64,000 nucleotides of DNA. It comes from Numida meleagris. Lineage: Eukaryota; Chordata; Aves; Galliformes; Numididae. Shown piece by piece: positions 1 to 12,232 of this stretch; within the stretch, counting starts at the first letter, position 1; each line of letters begins with the position of its first letter. The stretch lies in contig NC_034410.1 in assembly GCF_002078875.1 (NCBI RefSeq), positions 77,716,661 to 77,780,660 of the forward strand, given 5' to 3'. Made by a program: the position numbers and the translations under genes. The notes under the pieces are model-generated. The model saw nothing but the letters and a program-made list of their open reading frames with translations. It was not told the DNA's origin and searched no databases.

Positions 1-907
1 CAGACGCTAAAATAGCCACAAGCGTTTTGATTATGGGAATCCTCTAGTCATAACTAGAGAAGGGATGCATTCAGTTCTGCCCTTGATGTGTGGCACAAGT
101 TTTATTTCCTTACATAAGTACAGTAGGCAGAAATGAGCTAAAATGCTGGGAAATAATGAAATGCATGACCCAGAAAAAAAGAAAGAACAGTGGAATAATA
201 ATACGTAACATTTGTGCACTACAGTTAAAGAAACATGGAATGGCAAAATTGTTAAGCTAGCAAAACCTCAAGGAAGAACTTATTTTCCATTTTAGATCTG
301 AAGAATCAATCTTGATATATTTTTTATGTAAGGAATTTTGTTAAGTTGTTGTTATATGGATTGTCCTGAGGCCGCTATCTGGCTGAGTAATCTTTGCTTG
401 TTCATCAATGTAGGACAATCCATTATGAATGGACCATCTTATTGCCTTGAGGAATTTCAAAGATGAGTCCTTAAATGGCTTTGTATCAAATTAACTTTTA
501 CATATGTTATGTATATTACTCACAACGGTGCTACTGAGCCCATGCTGAAGGCTCCAACCAATATTTAATCAATGGGGGCTTTCACAGGGAATAATGAAAT
601 ACAGTTTGCACAGATGACCATCAATTACATGGATCAGAACCTGGGATTATTTCTTTTGTTGGTTTTGGAACATGAAGTCTGTGAATTTCATTCTCTTTTC
701 TCCAGAATTAGATTTCTTTGGAGGAAAAATCCTGGAAGAGAGATGAAAAAAGATTTCTATGAAAATTTAATTATATTTTCTGAAAACACCATAAGAAACA
801 TTTAGAACTGAGGTTATAAAGTTCTCTATTCCTAAAATTGCTATCAGAAAGATAGCAGGAAGAATGAAAATCTTAACTAGAATGATTATTTTCTAATATG
901 ATCATGT

Positions 908-937
908 ATAGATATATATACACATACACACACACAA
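908..937. repeat. Short TA/CA-rich microsatellite
   Basis: An alternating TA run passes directly into a CA run of about a dozen bases. It is short and imperfect, typical of background simple sequence. Confidence 0.6.
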
Positions 938-1807
938 GTTAGGCAGAGCAGATATAATATTTTTCATGCAAATATCTACCCCCTAGGTCAGACTTAAAAT
1001 AAGGAGAACGCCCATTTTAATTATAAAATGTTGCAGCTTTTTTTTGGCTCTTATAGTAACAAAGAAAAAGCTCCAAGCATAAATGAAGCGATGCCAACAC
1101 AGTTATCTAATTTATACTAATTAAAAAAAAAATGGAGAAATGAACAGCCCCTCTATCTCCCTATAAGAACTTGTTAGCAAACTCAGGAGCAAACTCAAGA
1201 TTTAGACAGTTCAAGACAGCTTTTACAATAGTTGAAGATGTGCTTCCACAATTATTGACATAGTTACTGCGTCTAAATAAGGGTTATAAAGAGACTACAG
1301 TAAAGGTATACTGATTTCCTGAAAGTATTTATTGTCATTTATTCTATCTTCTAATTTGAAGCTTTGCTATTAATAGTTTAGTGGGGTTCCAAACAAATTT
1401 CACTGTAGGTGGGCTGAGGACTGTTGCCCACTCTACCAGGATTTTAGGCTTTGCCTGGGTGCCATCATGAAGATAAAATCTTTGCACTGAAATAGTTTGT
1501 CATTTCTGCTGCTAGAACTATCCTAAATTAGACACTATTCTCTGAAGCCAGAAGAATCTACTGATAAGAGGAGGAGAGAACAAGCTTGTGTATTGCTTTT
1601 GGTGTTTGTATGGCATCGCAGCAGGCTGTTTCCGTGGGGACTATATCCCTGTCATGACCATGTGGTATGTCGCATCTCTTCAACTGCACTGCATGTAATA
1701 GAGTAGTACATGGCTTGTGCTACTAAGTTCTTTGGGCAAACCATGATAACTGAAGGCAAGCATGAAGGCAAGAACTGCCCTTCTCATATTTATCATGCTG
1801 GCCTTCA

Positions 1808-1832
1808 GATATGCAAAATTCATTTGCATATC
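1808..1832. repeat. Perfect 10-bp inverted repeat with octamer motif
   Basis: GATATGCAAA at 1808-1817 is exactly complementary to TTTGCATATC at 1823-1832, separated by a 5-base loop. The right side contains ATTTGCAT (1822-1829), the reverse complement of the POU/Oct octamer ATGCAAAT. The left side has ATGCAAAA, a one-base variant. The structure is seen directly; binding by a POU factor is inference only. Confidence 0.55.
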
Positions 1833-4800
1833 ACGTTTGCCAAACTGAAAACAAAAAGTTCTTTTGTTCTCCATATAAAGTCTAGGGCCATATTGTTGCC
1901 CAGAGGGAAAATATATTTTGGTTTGTCACAAGCTGAATAAGAAGGCCAGCTGCAAATGATCTACCTTTCATTATTATTTCATATGCCAAAACTTTTCTTT
2001 GTAGGTCGGAACTTGAGTTTTCTTGCATGTTGAAAAGTATATGAAGGACATATCCAGGTAACCCACATGATTTCACTGTAGGTATAAGGATTAAGGATGT
2101 TTCAAGTTGTAAGAAAGAAAACATTCACTGTATCATTTTCTTCATTTCACTCAACTGTAAAAACAAACCAAAACTTCTGCATCTATTTGCAAGTTTTCTA
2201 TTACTTCTGGATGTTCTGTGGGCTTTGGAGGGATTGCCAGTATATTACTATTCTGTCAGAAAAACAGCTTTGCCTTGGATCACAGATAGGTTAGATGGAC
2301 TGTATCTAACATTGGATACTTATTCAGATGATCACTTCCATTATTTAAATATGGTGATAATGATCATGGGGAAGCTTGAAATTGAATGGAAAGCATGAAA
2401 AGCTAGGAGAAAGAAAATGTAATTCTCACAAAAAAAAAAAAGAGGAAAAGCACTTATATCTAATTAATGTGAAAATTCCCCCTAGGACCTTTTAATTACC
2501 TAGGAAAAGGCAATATGAGTATTAAAATATTTTAAAATTTAGGTCTAAGCCTAATTGCTTAAGATTCGCAGTTCAGATTTCTATCCAAACACTGTAAGTG
2601 GAATGAACAAAAAATACTAAATAACATTTGAAGCAAAACTAATGTTTCAAATGGTGAAATTGTCTCTATATTTTTTTTTTCAGAGAAGGGAATGTAAGCT
2701 ATTTTAACTCACTAAGACAACATTTATATGGGTCTTTTACTGCTATATACAGCGAAGAGTTTTAAACATGTACTGAGCTGAAACATAGCAGAAAAAGGGT
2801 TATTTTTCACTTGCAACTACGTTTTTAGAAATTCAGCTAGTTTTGCACTTAACTGCTGTCCAATGTTAATAAAGCATTCCTCAACTGTATCAAAGAGCCC
2901 CAATATCTATTTAAAAAAAAAAAACCATAAATTTGTCACATCTTACAAGTTCTCTTCAGAAGGCACTAATCTCAGTCTTTTCTGAGCGTTTGCAAGGTTT
3001 TCAGTGGTATTGCCTTTGCACTTTGATGTATGATGCCTCATTTTGAAAAGAGTAAGAAACAAAGCTTTGTTTAGGGCTCTTAACAGCACTCTGATGACAC
3101 CTCTTGCACACAAATAATACTTCTTCCATTATTTTTGGGATCTGGCCAGCAAAGAACAGTGCTGTTGTGCAGTAGTTTCACTTGGTGTTAATTCCTGTAC
3201 TTTGTTGACTGAAAACACAATTAGCTTTGGACATTTTCTTTATCAAAGTTATTACAGTGCCTTTATTCTACAAAATCATACTACAATCTACACAAAGGCT
3301 GTTTTTAGCTGCTTTAAGACATTAAAAAGCAAGTTGCTGATAAGGTTGAAATACAGTGAGAACTTTTAAAATTGATGAAAATAGAAAGGGTGGATGAGAG
3401 ATTGAGAAGTGGGAGGCAAAAAGCAAATGTAATAGAAACTACAACTACAAATCTGTAGGAATTAAAATGTTAACTTCAGTGTTAACTATCACTCTTGAAA
3501 TAAGCTTTCATTTTTTGCTTGTTTACAGTCATATCCCAGGTCTTACTTATGCCTGTGTGAGCAAGACTTACCCATTCTCTTCTTTTTCACATTCCCTTCT
3601 TGTCTCCCATGTGCCACCTCAGCTTTCTGACCTCCAGGAACTGTTGCCTCTGTGTATTGCCCATTTGATTTGCAGTCACTACAGAATTCCATACCATAGT
3701 AAATAGGTCAGAAACACAACCTAAATAAAAAGGGAATACACTTTAGGAAGATTTTTTTTTTTTTTTAGCATTGTGAAGCTAATTCAAAAGCAAAAGAAGG
3801 GCTAGACAAGTCAAGAAGAAAAGACATTGCAATTTTTGTGGATGTTTTTGTTTTGTTATTTTAAATGAGTGTTTAAAGACAAAAGATTTTTTGCTTTTTT
3901 GCTCAGTTTTCAAATAGTAAGAATATTATAATAAAATTCAGCATAGTGACTTTATTATTATTATGAATCATAGTATTTTACCTCATGTTGCAAAAGGCCC
4001 AAGAGAATTTCATCTGGAGGTTTCTATTTCAGGTATAAATTAAGGCTACTGTTTGTCTCGCATTCTCGAGGAAAAGAAAAGGAGGACTACACATTGACAC
4101 AAATCTGGATTGTTAGGTTACATGATAAAAGTCATTTTCCCACTCATAGAGGAATACAGAGGGACAATGATAGGGGAGCTCAAGTAAATCCTGCCCCAGC
4201 ACCTTGCAAGCCCTCTCCAGAAGCCATCAGCCCACCAGAGACTCATCTTCACAAACCATGATGAGCACAGGGGAAGACAGAAATCAGAATAAAGGACTCA
4301 GAGGAAAGGACACCCTGCCTGGGTTCCTCCTAGCACTGTCTCAGGAGAGCCTCAGCCCCTGTGTCCAGGTGTGACACCAACCACAAGTCCTCAGGAGCAG
4401 CTTTCCAAGGCACCTTTCAGACTAAGAGCAGCTGCTGTCTAGAAGCGCAGCACAAATTATGAGATGCAGGGGAAGAACATTTGGGGATTACACATGGCTT
4501 ATTATGGAATGTTTAGGAGAGAAACCACAGGTGGGAAAAGGGAGATCTTTAGGTGGTTTGGAGAGGAACAAGTGTGGAATAATGGGATAAGGGAATAGAA
4601 AGGGCTGGCCATGCACTGGTCAGTGCAAAGATCAACCTAATGAGTATGTGAAATGGCCTGGAAGCAAGGGTGAGTGGGAATTGTCCCTAAGGGACAGCTC
4701 TGGGTGCCAGAGTTGCAGGAGAACAACTGAAGTACTACTTCCTATATTCGCACTGATATCAATATGATCTCATGGCTGTTCCTCTTGGATTTTATTGGTT

Positions 4801-6189
4801 AAAAAATAAAAAAACTCATCAAAATGCTAGAATACAAGACACTGCATTGAACAACAGGTTGCTCAAAATTCATAATAATAGAAATCAATGAAAGCTAAGT
4901 AATTATAAGCATTGAATCATATTATTGTTACAGAGAAACATTGCAGAAACTCACTTCCCACACAGAATGAAGTTACAGGAACTTGATTAATTTTTTAAAT
5001 AGCTTTTTCTCCCAACTCCAGGCGCATCTAGGAGAAATATGGCAAATTTTTTTTTTTTTGTGCTGCTACCTGACTTGTCTAACTCTGTTCTGTCACTTTG
5101 TATCCCACACACATCAGGAAATGACAGATTTCTTTTTTTTCCACAGGCATACACAGGCCAAGAGAAACAACAACCACTAAAACAGGGAAAAGATTCACAA
5201 GATCATTCCAATAGTAGTATTTAAAAACTCCCTTCCTCTCATGAAGTCATTTTGCTTGGAAACAATATGAACCCAGGTACAATGTCAAAAAAACTGTAAC
5301 AATTTTTCAAGTGAATGGTACTGCTATACCTCTGAATAGAATGGTTATTGAATAACTAACAGAATATTCAAGTATAAAATGCATCAAGTCTGACCATTCT
5401 CTGTATTTTTTCCTCCCATTCTATAATCACTCATAAGGATGTGTCTGGTTATGTAAGGCCTTGTAAAATGTGGTGGATAACTTAGCATTTTTAATAAGAA
5501 AGTGCATGGAGAAAAAAAAAGTTTTTGCTTGGAAAGGGAATCAACAAAAAACTGCTCAGCCCAAAAAATTCTGAAAGAAAAACACATATTTTAGTGCTAC
5601 AAATATGAATATACACTGTACTGTTCAGTTCTACCTAATGTCCACGATAGAGAGACACAGTAAATATACACAACTCTTAAAGATATTCAGTTCCCTCTTT
5701 TCCTTTCTTCATTTTCCCCATAAAAATAAGCAATATTGCCTTAAGAAAACAAGTTATTAATTATTAGGACAGCTTACAGTAAAGAGAAGTAGACCTTATC
5801 TTAGTAAGTAATGACTATATATTTCATTATTAAAGGGTATTAAAGACATTAATGTCTCCTTCACAAATGCAACATATCCTGTGGAATTTGGAGGAAGAAT
5901 GAAAGATCCTTAGCAAGTTTTCTTTCCCACCCACTCTTTTGTATCCATTTACACTCCCTGGACTGTGGAAGTCCAAAGTATTTTTTCAGCATATGGTTTG
6001 AACAAATGGTATCCTCTAAAATCATCAAGGGCACTGGTCATCTTCTCTGCATCTTGTACTGGGCAAGAACAGTGAAAAAAACAGAAGGGTCCAATCTGTA
6101 AACACTTGTCTCCATGGCTGGTACCACTGACAAAACATTGGTAATTTTGACAACGAAAAGGCCTACATGGCACTGGGCTTATCAGCACC

Positions 6190-6793
6190 AGATGGGATTC
6201 ACTTTAAGTGGGAAGAGGTTCTGAGGGGAAAAACTGGTAGGGCTCACTGGCAGGGCGTTAAACTCTGTTTGAAGGGGAAGGGAGGTAATAGAGATCCTGC
6301 TCATGATAAGGTGTGGGATGGCATAGCTATGTTACAGGGACAGGGTGCTAGCAGGGGCCCTCAACCTGGTATCCTGAGATGTGTTAGCAACACTGCAGCA
6401 CACTTGAAATCTTATGACAGTGAGCCAGCTCTTCAGGGAGTTAGTCGACAAAATCCCCTGGGAATCTGTCCTCAAGGACAAGGGAGTGGAGCAGAGCTGA
6501 CAGATCTTTAAGGAAGCTTTCCTTGGGGCATAATAGGTCTCCATCCCCAGGTGTAGGGAGTCAGGAAAGGAAGATAAGAGACCGACAGGGCTGGACCAGG
6601 ACCTGCTGTTTGAACTGGAGAGCAAGAAGAAACTGCACAGGCAGTGGAAGACATTCAAGGAGACATTAAAGATCAGGCTGGATGGGGCTCTGAGCAACCT
6701 GATCTAGCTGTAGCTGTCCCTTTTCATTGTAGGGGAGTTGGACTAGATGATCTTTAAAGGTCCCTTCCAACACAAATGATTCTACAACACTGT
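6190..6793 (+). mobile_element. Internally deleted CR1 LINE
   Basis: Three parts of a CR1 element appear in order on the + strand. About 6190-6420 resembles upstream CR1 sequence and is the least certain part. From 6438 a reading frame gives ELVDKIPWESVLKDKGVEQS, typical of the CR1 ORF2 linker between endonuclease and reverse transcriptase; it is broken by a TGA at 6498-6500 and further stops. At about 6650-6660 the sequence jumps directly to the CR1 3' end (GGACTAGATGATCTTTAAAGG region and a decayed ATGATTCTA tail to 6793). Essentially all of the reverse-transcriptase region is missing, so this is a deleted copy rather than a simple 5'-truncated one. It is non-functional. Confidence 0.72.
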
Positions 6794-9065
6794 GAAACCT
6801 ATTTTCCTTGTCTTTCCCCATAAAAAACCTGAAAATTTATCTTTGATTACTTTATGTAGAGTACTGCAGTACTTATGTATCTACTGCAGTATAACCTGTC
6901 TTTGTACTCTGAAGTTTTCTACCAGGTTTGGTTGGACAAAATACTGAAAATCTGAAACTATTAATGAAAATAGATCTCTATTTGAAAACTTTAAATGGTG
7001 GTAGATGGATTTTAACCATTGAAATAAAAGCATCATGTCACATTGTCACAATCAGTCCTAATTTATACTAAGTTCTCCTTTGATCTTTTGTAGATTAAGA
7101 AAAAAGAAGAATCCTGTACTTTTTTTTGTCCTGGTATTCATTTCTTAACCACTGTATCTGAATTTGTTAAGTTTACAGTGTTTTATTTTGTATTAGTTTG
7201 CCATGTACCAAGCAGAACTGCAATGCATGAGAGAATGATCTTTTTCATTAAAATACTTGTTCTATATCCTTTAAGGATTTTTTTTAAAAAAGGATTTTAA
7301 CTGTGAAATATTTTTTTTCCAAAAAATTGTGATCATGTGTTAAATTCGCTAAGCTATGTAAAAATAATTTGGGGTTGATGATCACTTGTGCTACAAATAT
7401 TATACAGAAGTCTATCAAAAATATAGCCTATTTCTAATTAAGTAAGTACATACAGAATAAATATGTAGGCATCTAACAAAGATACACAGAATATTCCGAG
7501 CTAGAAATGTAGAAATCCCAAGAAGATGGAACTTACCCCTCTGGAGTGCAGCATGTGCTATATTACATTTGAGTCAACAGATTGGTATTTCTGAAAAGAT
7601 AAATGAAGCTATGATTCCTAGCATGTACCAACAAGCTTTGAAATAGATTTAAAGAATGCATTGTTTTGTTTTGTTTTTTTTTTTTGTAATCTGATTTTAA
7701 ACGTTAACTAGAAGTAGGGCTTAAAATGATATGGCAAAGTTGATTTTCAGCAGTACTGAATATGTTTGTGTGCAATTAACATGCACAGCACAACTGGCTG
7801 ATCCCTCACTGCAATTACTCTATTCTGATACAATATTATATCTGTGACAGTAATAACCAGGGATTTTGAATGTTACAGAGGCACCCAAACAAACAAGTTA
7901 ATCTGTCTGAATTTTTCCTTAAGTTTTCAAAAGTAATTTGTGGGGCCTTTTTTGAGTGTCCTTCCTGCCAAACTACTTGCCAGTGTCACTAGATACAGTT
8001 ATCTAGAGAGGTCATGGAAGCCTTCCAGAACTAATGAAACCAATTTTTAATTGTTAATTCTTTAAATATTGGAACAGCTACCATTTCAGATCCAATATAT
8101 TTAAGACTAAGCTGCCTAGGAAGAGGGATTCTCTCCACTTGTATGTTAATAAGATCCTATTTGGGGACTAGGAGAATGCGTACACTAAACAAACACCATT
8201 TTTATTTCATGTAACACCAGGGAGTACTTCCTGTTCCAGATTTTGCTAGATGCGACTTCTGGAAACAGACAGGGCACAGAAAATGACAACTCCAGGAGAC
8301 AATGTGGCATCCCCATTCAGAGAAGAAAGAAACATTTGTTTTGGTAACTCTGGTAGGTAAAAGATACCTAGAGTTTGATCTGACATACTAATGTGCAACT
8401 CAGATTTCAATGAATAAAAGAAATTGCTATGAAGCAGTCACCCTTATATAATGGATTAGTTGCTTGCTGCATGGGAATTTCTGTGTAGAAGTCATGCCTA
8501 CTAATGAGAATTGCTTCTATGACAAGATAACCCCACCAATAGTAGAATTTTTCTTTTGTGAAGTAAAGGCTTAGTCTCAGTGATGTGACAACCATGACAG
8601 AATGAACAGCACTTTTAACTAAGACAGTTCAATTAGTAGCAAACGCATTTCCAGGAAACATAACTTCACCTAAGTCAGTGAAGCTTTCCTGGCAGGACAG
8701 TTACTGCTGTATACAACAATTTGGCACCTACCTGACTTGATTTTCAAAAGTGCTGAACCTTCAACATGTTCATTGTAACTGCTAAACTAGGTACCTGCAA
8801 CTGGACATAGGAGCATCATTAGCTTTGAATTTCTGTACCTTACTGCTGGTGCTCTCGTGGACTCTGCTAAGACTTCTGCAAACAGAATTGTCCAAATACA
8901 TCAGTGAATAACCACCATGTTACACTTGTGCAGCAAAAGAAGACAATGAAAGTGCCTTCTACTGGGATATAAGTGCTATGGAACAATAGAAGAGGACAAA
9001 GAAGAAAAGTTAGCTCACCCTTTCCAATGACTGGTGATAGCTCAACAAGAATACAATCTCTATTT
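6794..9065. other. Unique AT-rich non-coding stretch
   Basis: I see no gene or classified repeat. It contains a T-rich tract near 7662-7686 and other short A/T runs. The open frames at 8407-8595 and 8867-9085 (minus) are short and unremarkable. Confidence 0.55.
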
Positions 9066-9094
9066 AAAAACAAACAAACAAACAAACAAACAAA
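9066..9094. repeat. (AAAC)n microsatellite
   Basis: About six AAAC units in a row. The run directly abuts the left edge of the unclassified repeat at 9098, so it may be the eroded A-rich (on the other strand T-rich) edge of that element. Confidence 0.85.
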
Positions 9095-9097
9095 GTG

Positions 9098-9265
9098 CTG
9101 CCTTGGCTGCTAACCCTTGAATGAGGGTGAGGATGGGCAGACGCAGGCTCCACCCCTTCTGGTCACTCAGGTGCATTGCTTGCACCTGAGCTGCCTGGAT
9201 TAGCCATGCCTTCTCACCTGGTGTTCAACCATTGGTTCAGGCAGTGACCTGGCAATTCCACTGCC
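9098..9265. repeat. Unclassified dispersed repeat, copy A
   Basis: This segment is clearly related along its length to 51245-51413 in the same orientation. Shared blocks include AACCCTTRAATGAGG, TTCTGGTCAYTCAGGTGCA, TGAGCTSCCYKGGTT and CACCWGGTGYTCAA. The two copies differ by substitutions and small indels, consistent with old copies of one interspersed family. On the minus strand both carry CCTCATTTAAGGG or a one-base variant, which could be a TATA-like core. I cannot name the family; an LTR fragment is one possibility. Confidence 0.7.
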
Positions 9266-10149
9266 ACACTGTAGAATATATTTTTTATTAAATTGGTTAT
9301 CAGTCAAGTCTAAGAAAATTGTGAGGTTTAGTACCTTGAAAATTAAGACTGCTTTTTTATTTTAAATAGCTGGCTTTTGTCATTAAAGCTTGAACATCCT
9401 AGCTTTATATAGTTAATATATCTATAGCTTTAGGTAGTTCTATTATCAGAAAAATAAACAGAATTCTTTCTTACTGTATCCCACAAAATTATTATGAGGT
9501 CAAGTTGACAAATCCTCATATGAAGTTTTGAAACTCTTCAAAAATATTTCTTAATATTAAAAACTCTTAATATCATAAAGCTGATCTAGACCCAAGGATT
9601 GACTGAAAAATGCCCATACAACCTCTCCACAATGTAAAGCAATGAACAAGGGTGAAATATGCTTAAGCAAAAACATTTCCAGTGCTCTCCAGTGACCACA
9701 CTTGATTGGATATGATTTACCGGCTAAGTCTTTTAAATTTTTCCCTATAAATGGGCATATGTTTTTGAACATAACATGGCCTTGTTATTAGAGATATATC
9801 CAAGGCGAAGTATGTATAATCAACAGGAACATACTGTGTTATTTATTAATTGAAAAGGTGGAGTGTTCATTAAAGATGGTAATTGTACTTGTATCTTCCT
9901 GTCATCTGTGTAACAACTGCTCATTTCCTACCTCCCCCATTCCTAAAGCAGTGCCTAACTTATCTATGACAGTGACAGCAGTAATTCTTATATAATGGAA
10001 CCTGCTTGACAGATAAAAATATTCTGGAATAATTCAGATCTTAATTTTGTTAGTAAGAAATATTTTCTGAACCCATCTTAAATAATAAAATTATAATTCC
10101 TGCAATAAGATAAAACATAAAGAACCTCTGCAGTTACTTGCTTGAAACT
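9266..10149. other. Non-coding stretch, nothing recognised
   Basis: AT-rich sequence without a recognisable repeat or gene. The longest frames are about 70 codons and have no family signature. Confidence 0.55.
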
Positions 10150-10508
10150 AGACCTCATTGTGGCCTTCCAGTACTTGAAGGGAGCGTATAAACAGGAGGG
10201 GGATCGATTGTTTGTGAGGGTGAATAGCGATAGGACAAGGGGGAATGGTTTTAAGCTGAGACAGGGGAGATTTAGGTTAGATATTAGGAGGAAGTTTTTC
10301 ACACAGAGGGTGGTGACGCACTGGAACAGGTTGCCCAGTGAGGTTGTGGATGCCCCGTCCCTGGAGGCATTCAAGGCCAGACTGGACGTGGCTCTGGGCA
10401 GCCTGGTCTAGTGGCTGGTGACCCTGCACTTGGCAGGGGGGTTGAGACTCGATGATCTTTGAGGTCCTTTTCAACCCAAGCCATTCTATGATTCTATGAT
10501 TCTATGAT
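10150..10508 (+). mobile_element. CR1 LINE 3' fragment, well preserved
   Basis: This is a 5'-truncated CR1 covering the end of ORF2 and the 3' UTR. The frame is open to the natural ORF2 stop at 10409-10411 and reads DLIVAFQYLKG, then DRTRGNG, then HWNRLPSEVVDAPSLEAFKA, the standard CR1 C-terminal sequence. The 3' UTR has the conserved GATGATCTTTGAGGTCCTTTTCAACCC block and ends in about three ATTCTATG units (10483-10508). No frameshift is visible in the roughly 87 remaining codons, so it is among the least decayed CR1 copies here. It lacks the catalytic domains and cannot move on its own. Confidence 0.95.
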
Positions 10509-10961
10509 AAACATTATTTTTGTACACGTCTAAAACCTGTATGTTTTCTTTCTTGCAAGAACCATAGCTTTGTGAGAACATTACTACATGGATGGATTTA
10601 ATCAAAGTTTTGCAGTGCTTTCAGATGCCACTGCTATGGGTAAACAGCTCAAAAGCTTGAAAACATGGCCATTTCAAAAGGATGGACACCAGTAAATCTA
10701 TAGTTTGGAGCAACCAAGGTAATAGGATTAGTCCAGAGCTTCTGGTTACAGGCACAGGTTTTAACTACATCTACAGTGTTAAATGTATCACTTTCAGAGG
10801 GAGACTTTTCTTCTCTAGGAGGCTGACTGTGCATTCTGTGTGTCCTTTCTTTTGGCTTTCTTGTTGTTCCATGGTATTATGACTTTATTAGCAGTATCAA
10901 TGTGAAACCTTTGCTGCACCCCACCAGGATTGTTTTTCTCCAACAGGAAACTGAGGATGTA
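10509..10961. other. Unique spacer between two CR1 copies
   Basis: About 450 bases with no recognised element. Short opposing open frames at 10649-10834 and 10682-10882 have no family resemblance. Confidence 0.5.
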
Positions 10962-11050
10962 AAATCATAGCATCGCTTGGGTTGGAAGGGACCTCAAGGA
11001 TCATCAAGTTCCACCTCCCCTGCCACTTGCACGGTTGGCAGCCGCTAGAC
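10962..11050 (-). mobile_element. CR1 LINE 3' terminal fragment
   Basis: Reading the + strand gives AAAATCATAG, then GGGTTGGAAGGGACCTCAAGG and ATCATCAAGTTCCA, which is the reverse complement of a CR1 3' UTR. Only about 90 bases remain, ending near GGTTGGCAGCC. No ORF2 sequence is left. Confidence 0.9.
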
Positions 11051-11070
11051 ATGCCCTGCAATAAAGTACA

Positions 11071-11583
11071 GTGATGCACAAAGCATTCTGTGTTGAGGTT
11101 GGACTACTGCATGTGGAAGGAAACAACCATCAAATTTGCTCATCCTTACTGTGGGTTGGGAGGTATCTCAGAACCACACTTGTGTTTTGTTCTGGAGAGA
11201 AAAAACTGATTCACTCCAAAACAGATCCTGTGGCTGAATTAAAATATATGCACATAAAGAAGCACATGTGCACAGCCCCAGAGGGAGCTGTGAAGCTAAA
11301 CTATCTGGCAGCAGAGACATATGACTTGAGACAACTAGCTTCTCTGACCTCAGGAGGGAAGTGCCTGGGAGACTATAGAGCATCCCAGTCTCAAACACCG
11401 TCTAGAGGAATTCAACAGATATCCTTGATTGAAGATTACCAGGCATCTGGCCACCCAGGGAAAAAACTGAGAACGCAGAATGTGGGAATCTTGGCTAGAA
11501 GGCTTTCCACACTTTCCACATTGCCAAAATCAAAACTTGAGATGTATGTCTTCCTACAGAATCTCATAGCCCCATTTCCCTAG
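11071..11583 (+). other. Longest open frame in window, function unknown
   Basis: An ATG-initiated frame of 170 codons. It shows no hydrophobic segment of membrane length, no cysteine/histidine spacing of a zinc finger, and no low-complexity repeat or motif that I know. It starts about 20 bases beyond a CR1 fragment on the other strand. In roughly 128 kb of six-frame AT-rich sequence, a single frame of this length is not far from chance expectation, so coding potential is doubtful. It could still be a fragment of an unrecognised old repeat or an exon of a long non-coding RNA. Confidence 0.15.
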
Positions 11584-12211
11584 AATTTAACCAAGTAACT
11601 GCACTGTATAGGAAATATGCCTGTAATTTAATTAATTTTTCAAACTTGCATCATTTTCATGTCTGGTGTTTGTGTTTTTGTTGTTGTTTTGTTGTTTCTT
11701 TCTTTCTTTCAGAACTGATGAATCAGTGTTTTCTGCTGAAATAGTATTTTTCCTGAGCAATACCGTTTACATATCCAAGAGCTCTTTGTAGCAGCATTCA
11801 TATCACTGTGTGGCCTAGGGTTGGGACGAGGATGACAAAACTATAGCAAACTAGCAGTGCAGCTCAGCTGGAATTTCCTGCCCCACAAATGTCTTCAAAA
11901 TGAAACTTTCTATTGGAATCTGAAAATTTAGAAAAAAATTCACAGAGGGATAGACTGAATGGGTGTGAAATGTAAAATAAGCTGAACTGTAATACATCCA
12001 ACACAAACACAGGAGCAAAGGGGAAGGATAAATCAGAAAGTATCTATTACATCCTTGTCTATTTCTAAAGTAGCCCAACTTTGCTAGCTGGTATTCCCAC
12101 TTAGTACAATTTCCACTATAATCATTTGTTTGTTTTGCAAGGAGTGCAGCTGGGGCCTTTTGAAAAAAACTTGTTGTTGGATTTTAGACATTGAAGGTGT
12201 GTTCAAATGCC

Positions 12212-12232
12212 AAAAAAATAAATAAATAAATA
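12212..12232. repeat. (AAAT)n microsatellite
   Basis: A run of A followed by four AAT(A) units. Ordinary simple sequence. Confidence 0.8.

Larger units (their letters stand above)
1..6189. other. Unique AT-rich non-coding stretch
   Basis: No recognisable gene or dispersed repeat. Open frames are all under about 80 codons and show no family resemblance. Minor features are a TA/CA-rich run at about 908-937, short A or T runs (for example near 3751 and 5048), an octamer palindrome at 1808-1832 (listed separately), and a relatively GC-rich block at about 4150-4730 that I could not assign. Intron or intergenic DNA are both possible. Confidence 0.6.

Noticed and set aside
11691..11714. Splice-acceptor-like polypyrimidine tract ending in AG
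   Set aside because: It is a TTTC microsatellite, with no downstream exon-like frame or recognisable conserved coding sequence.
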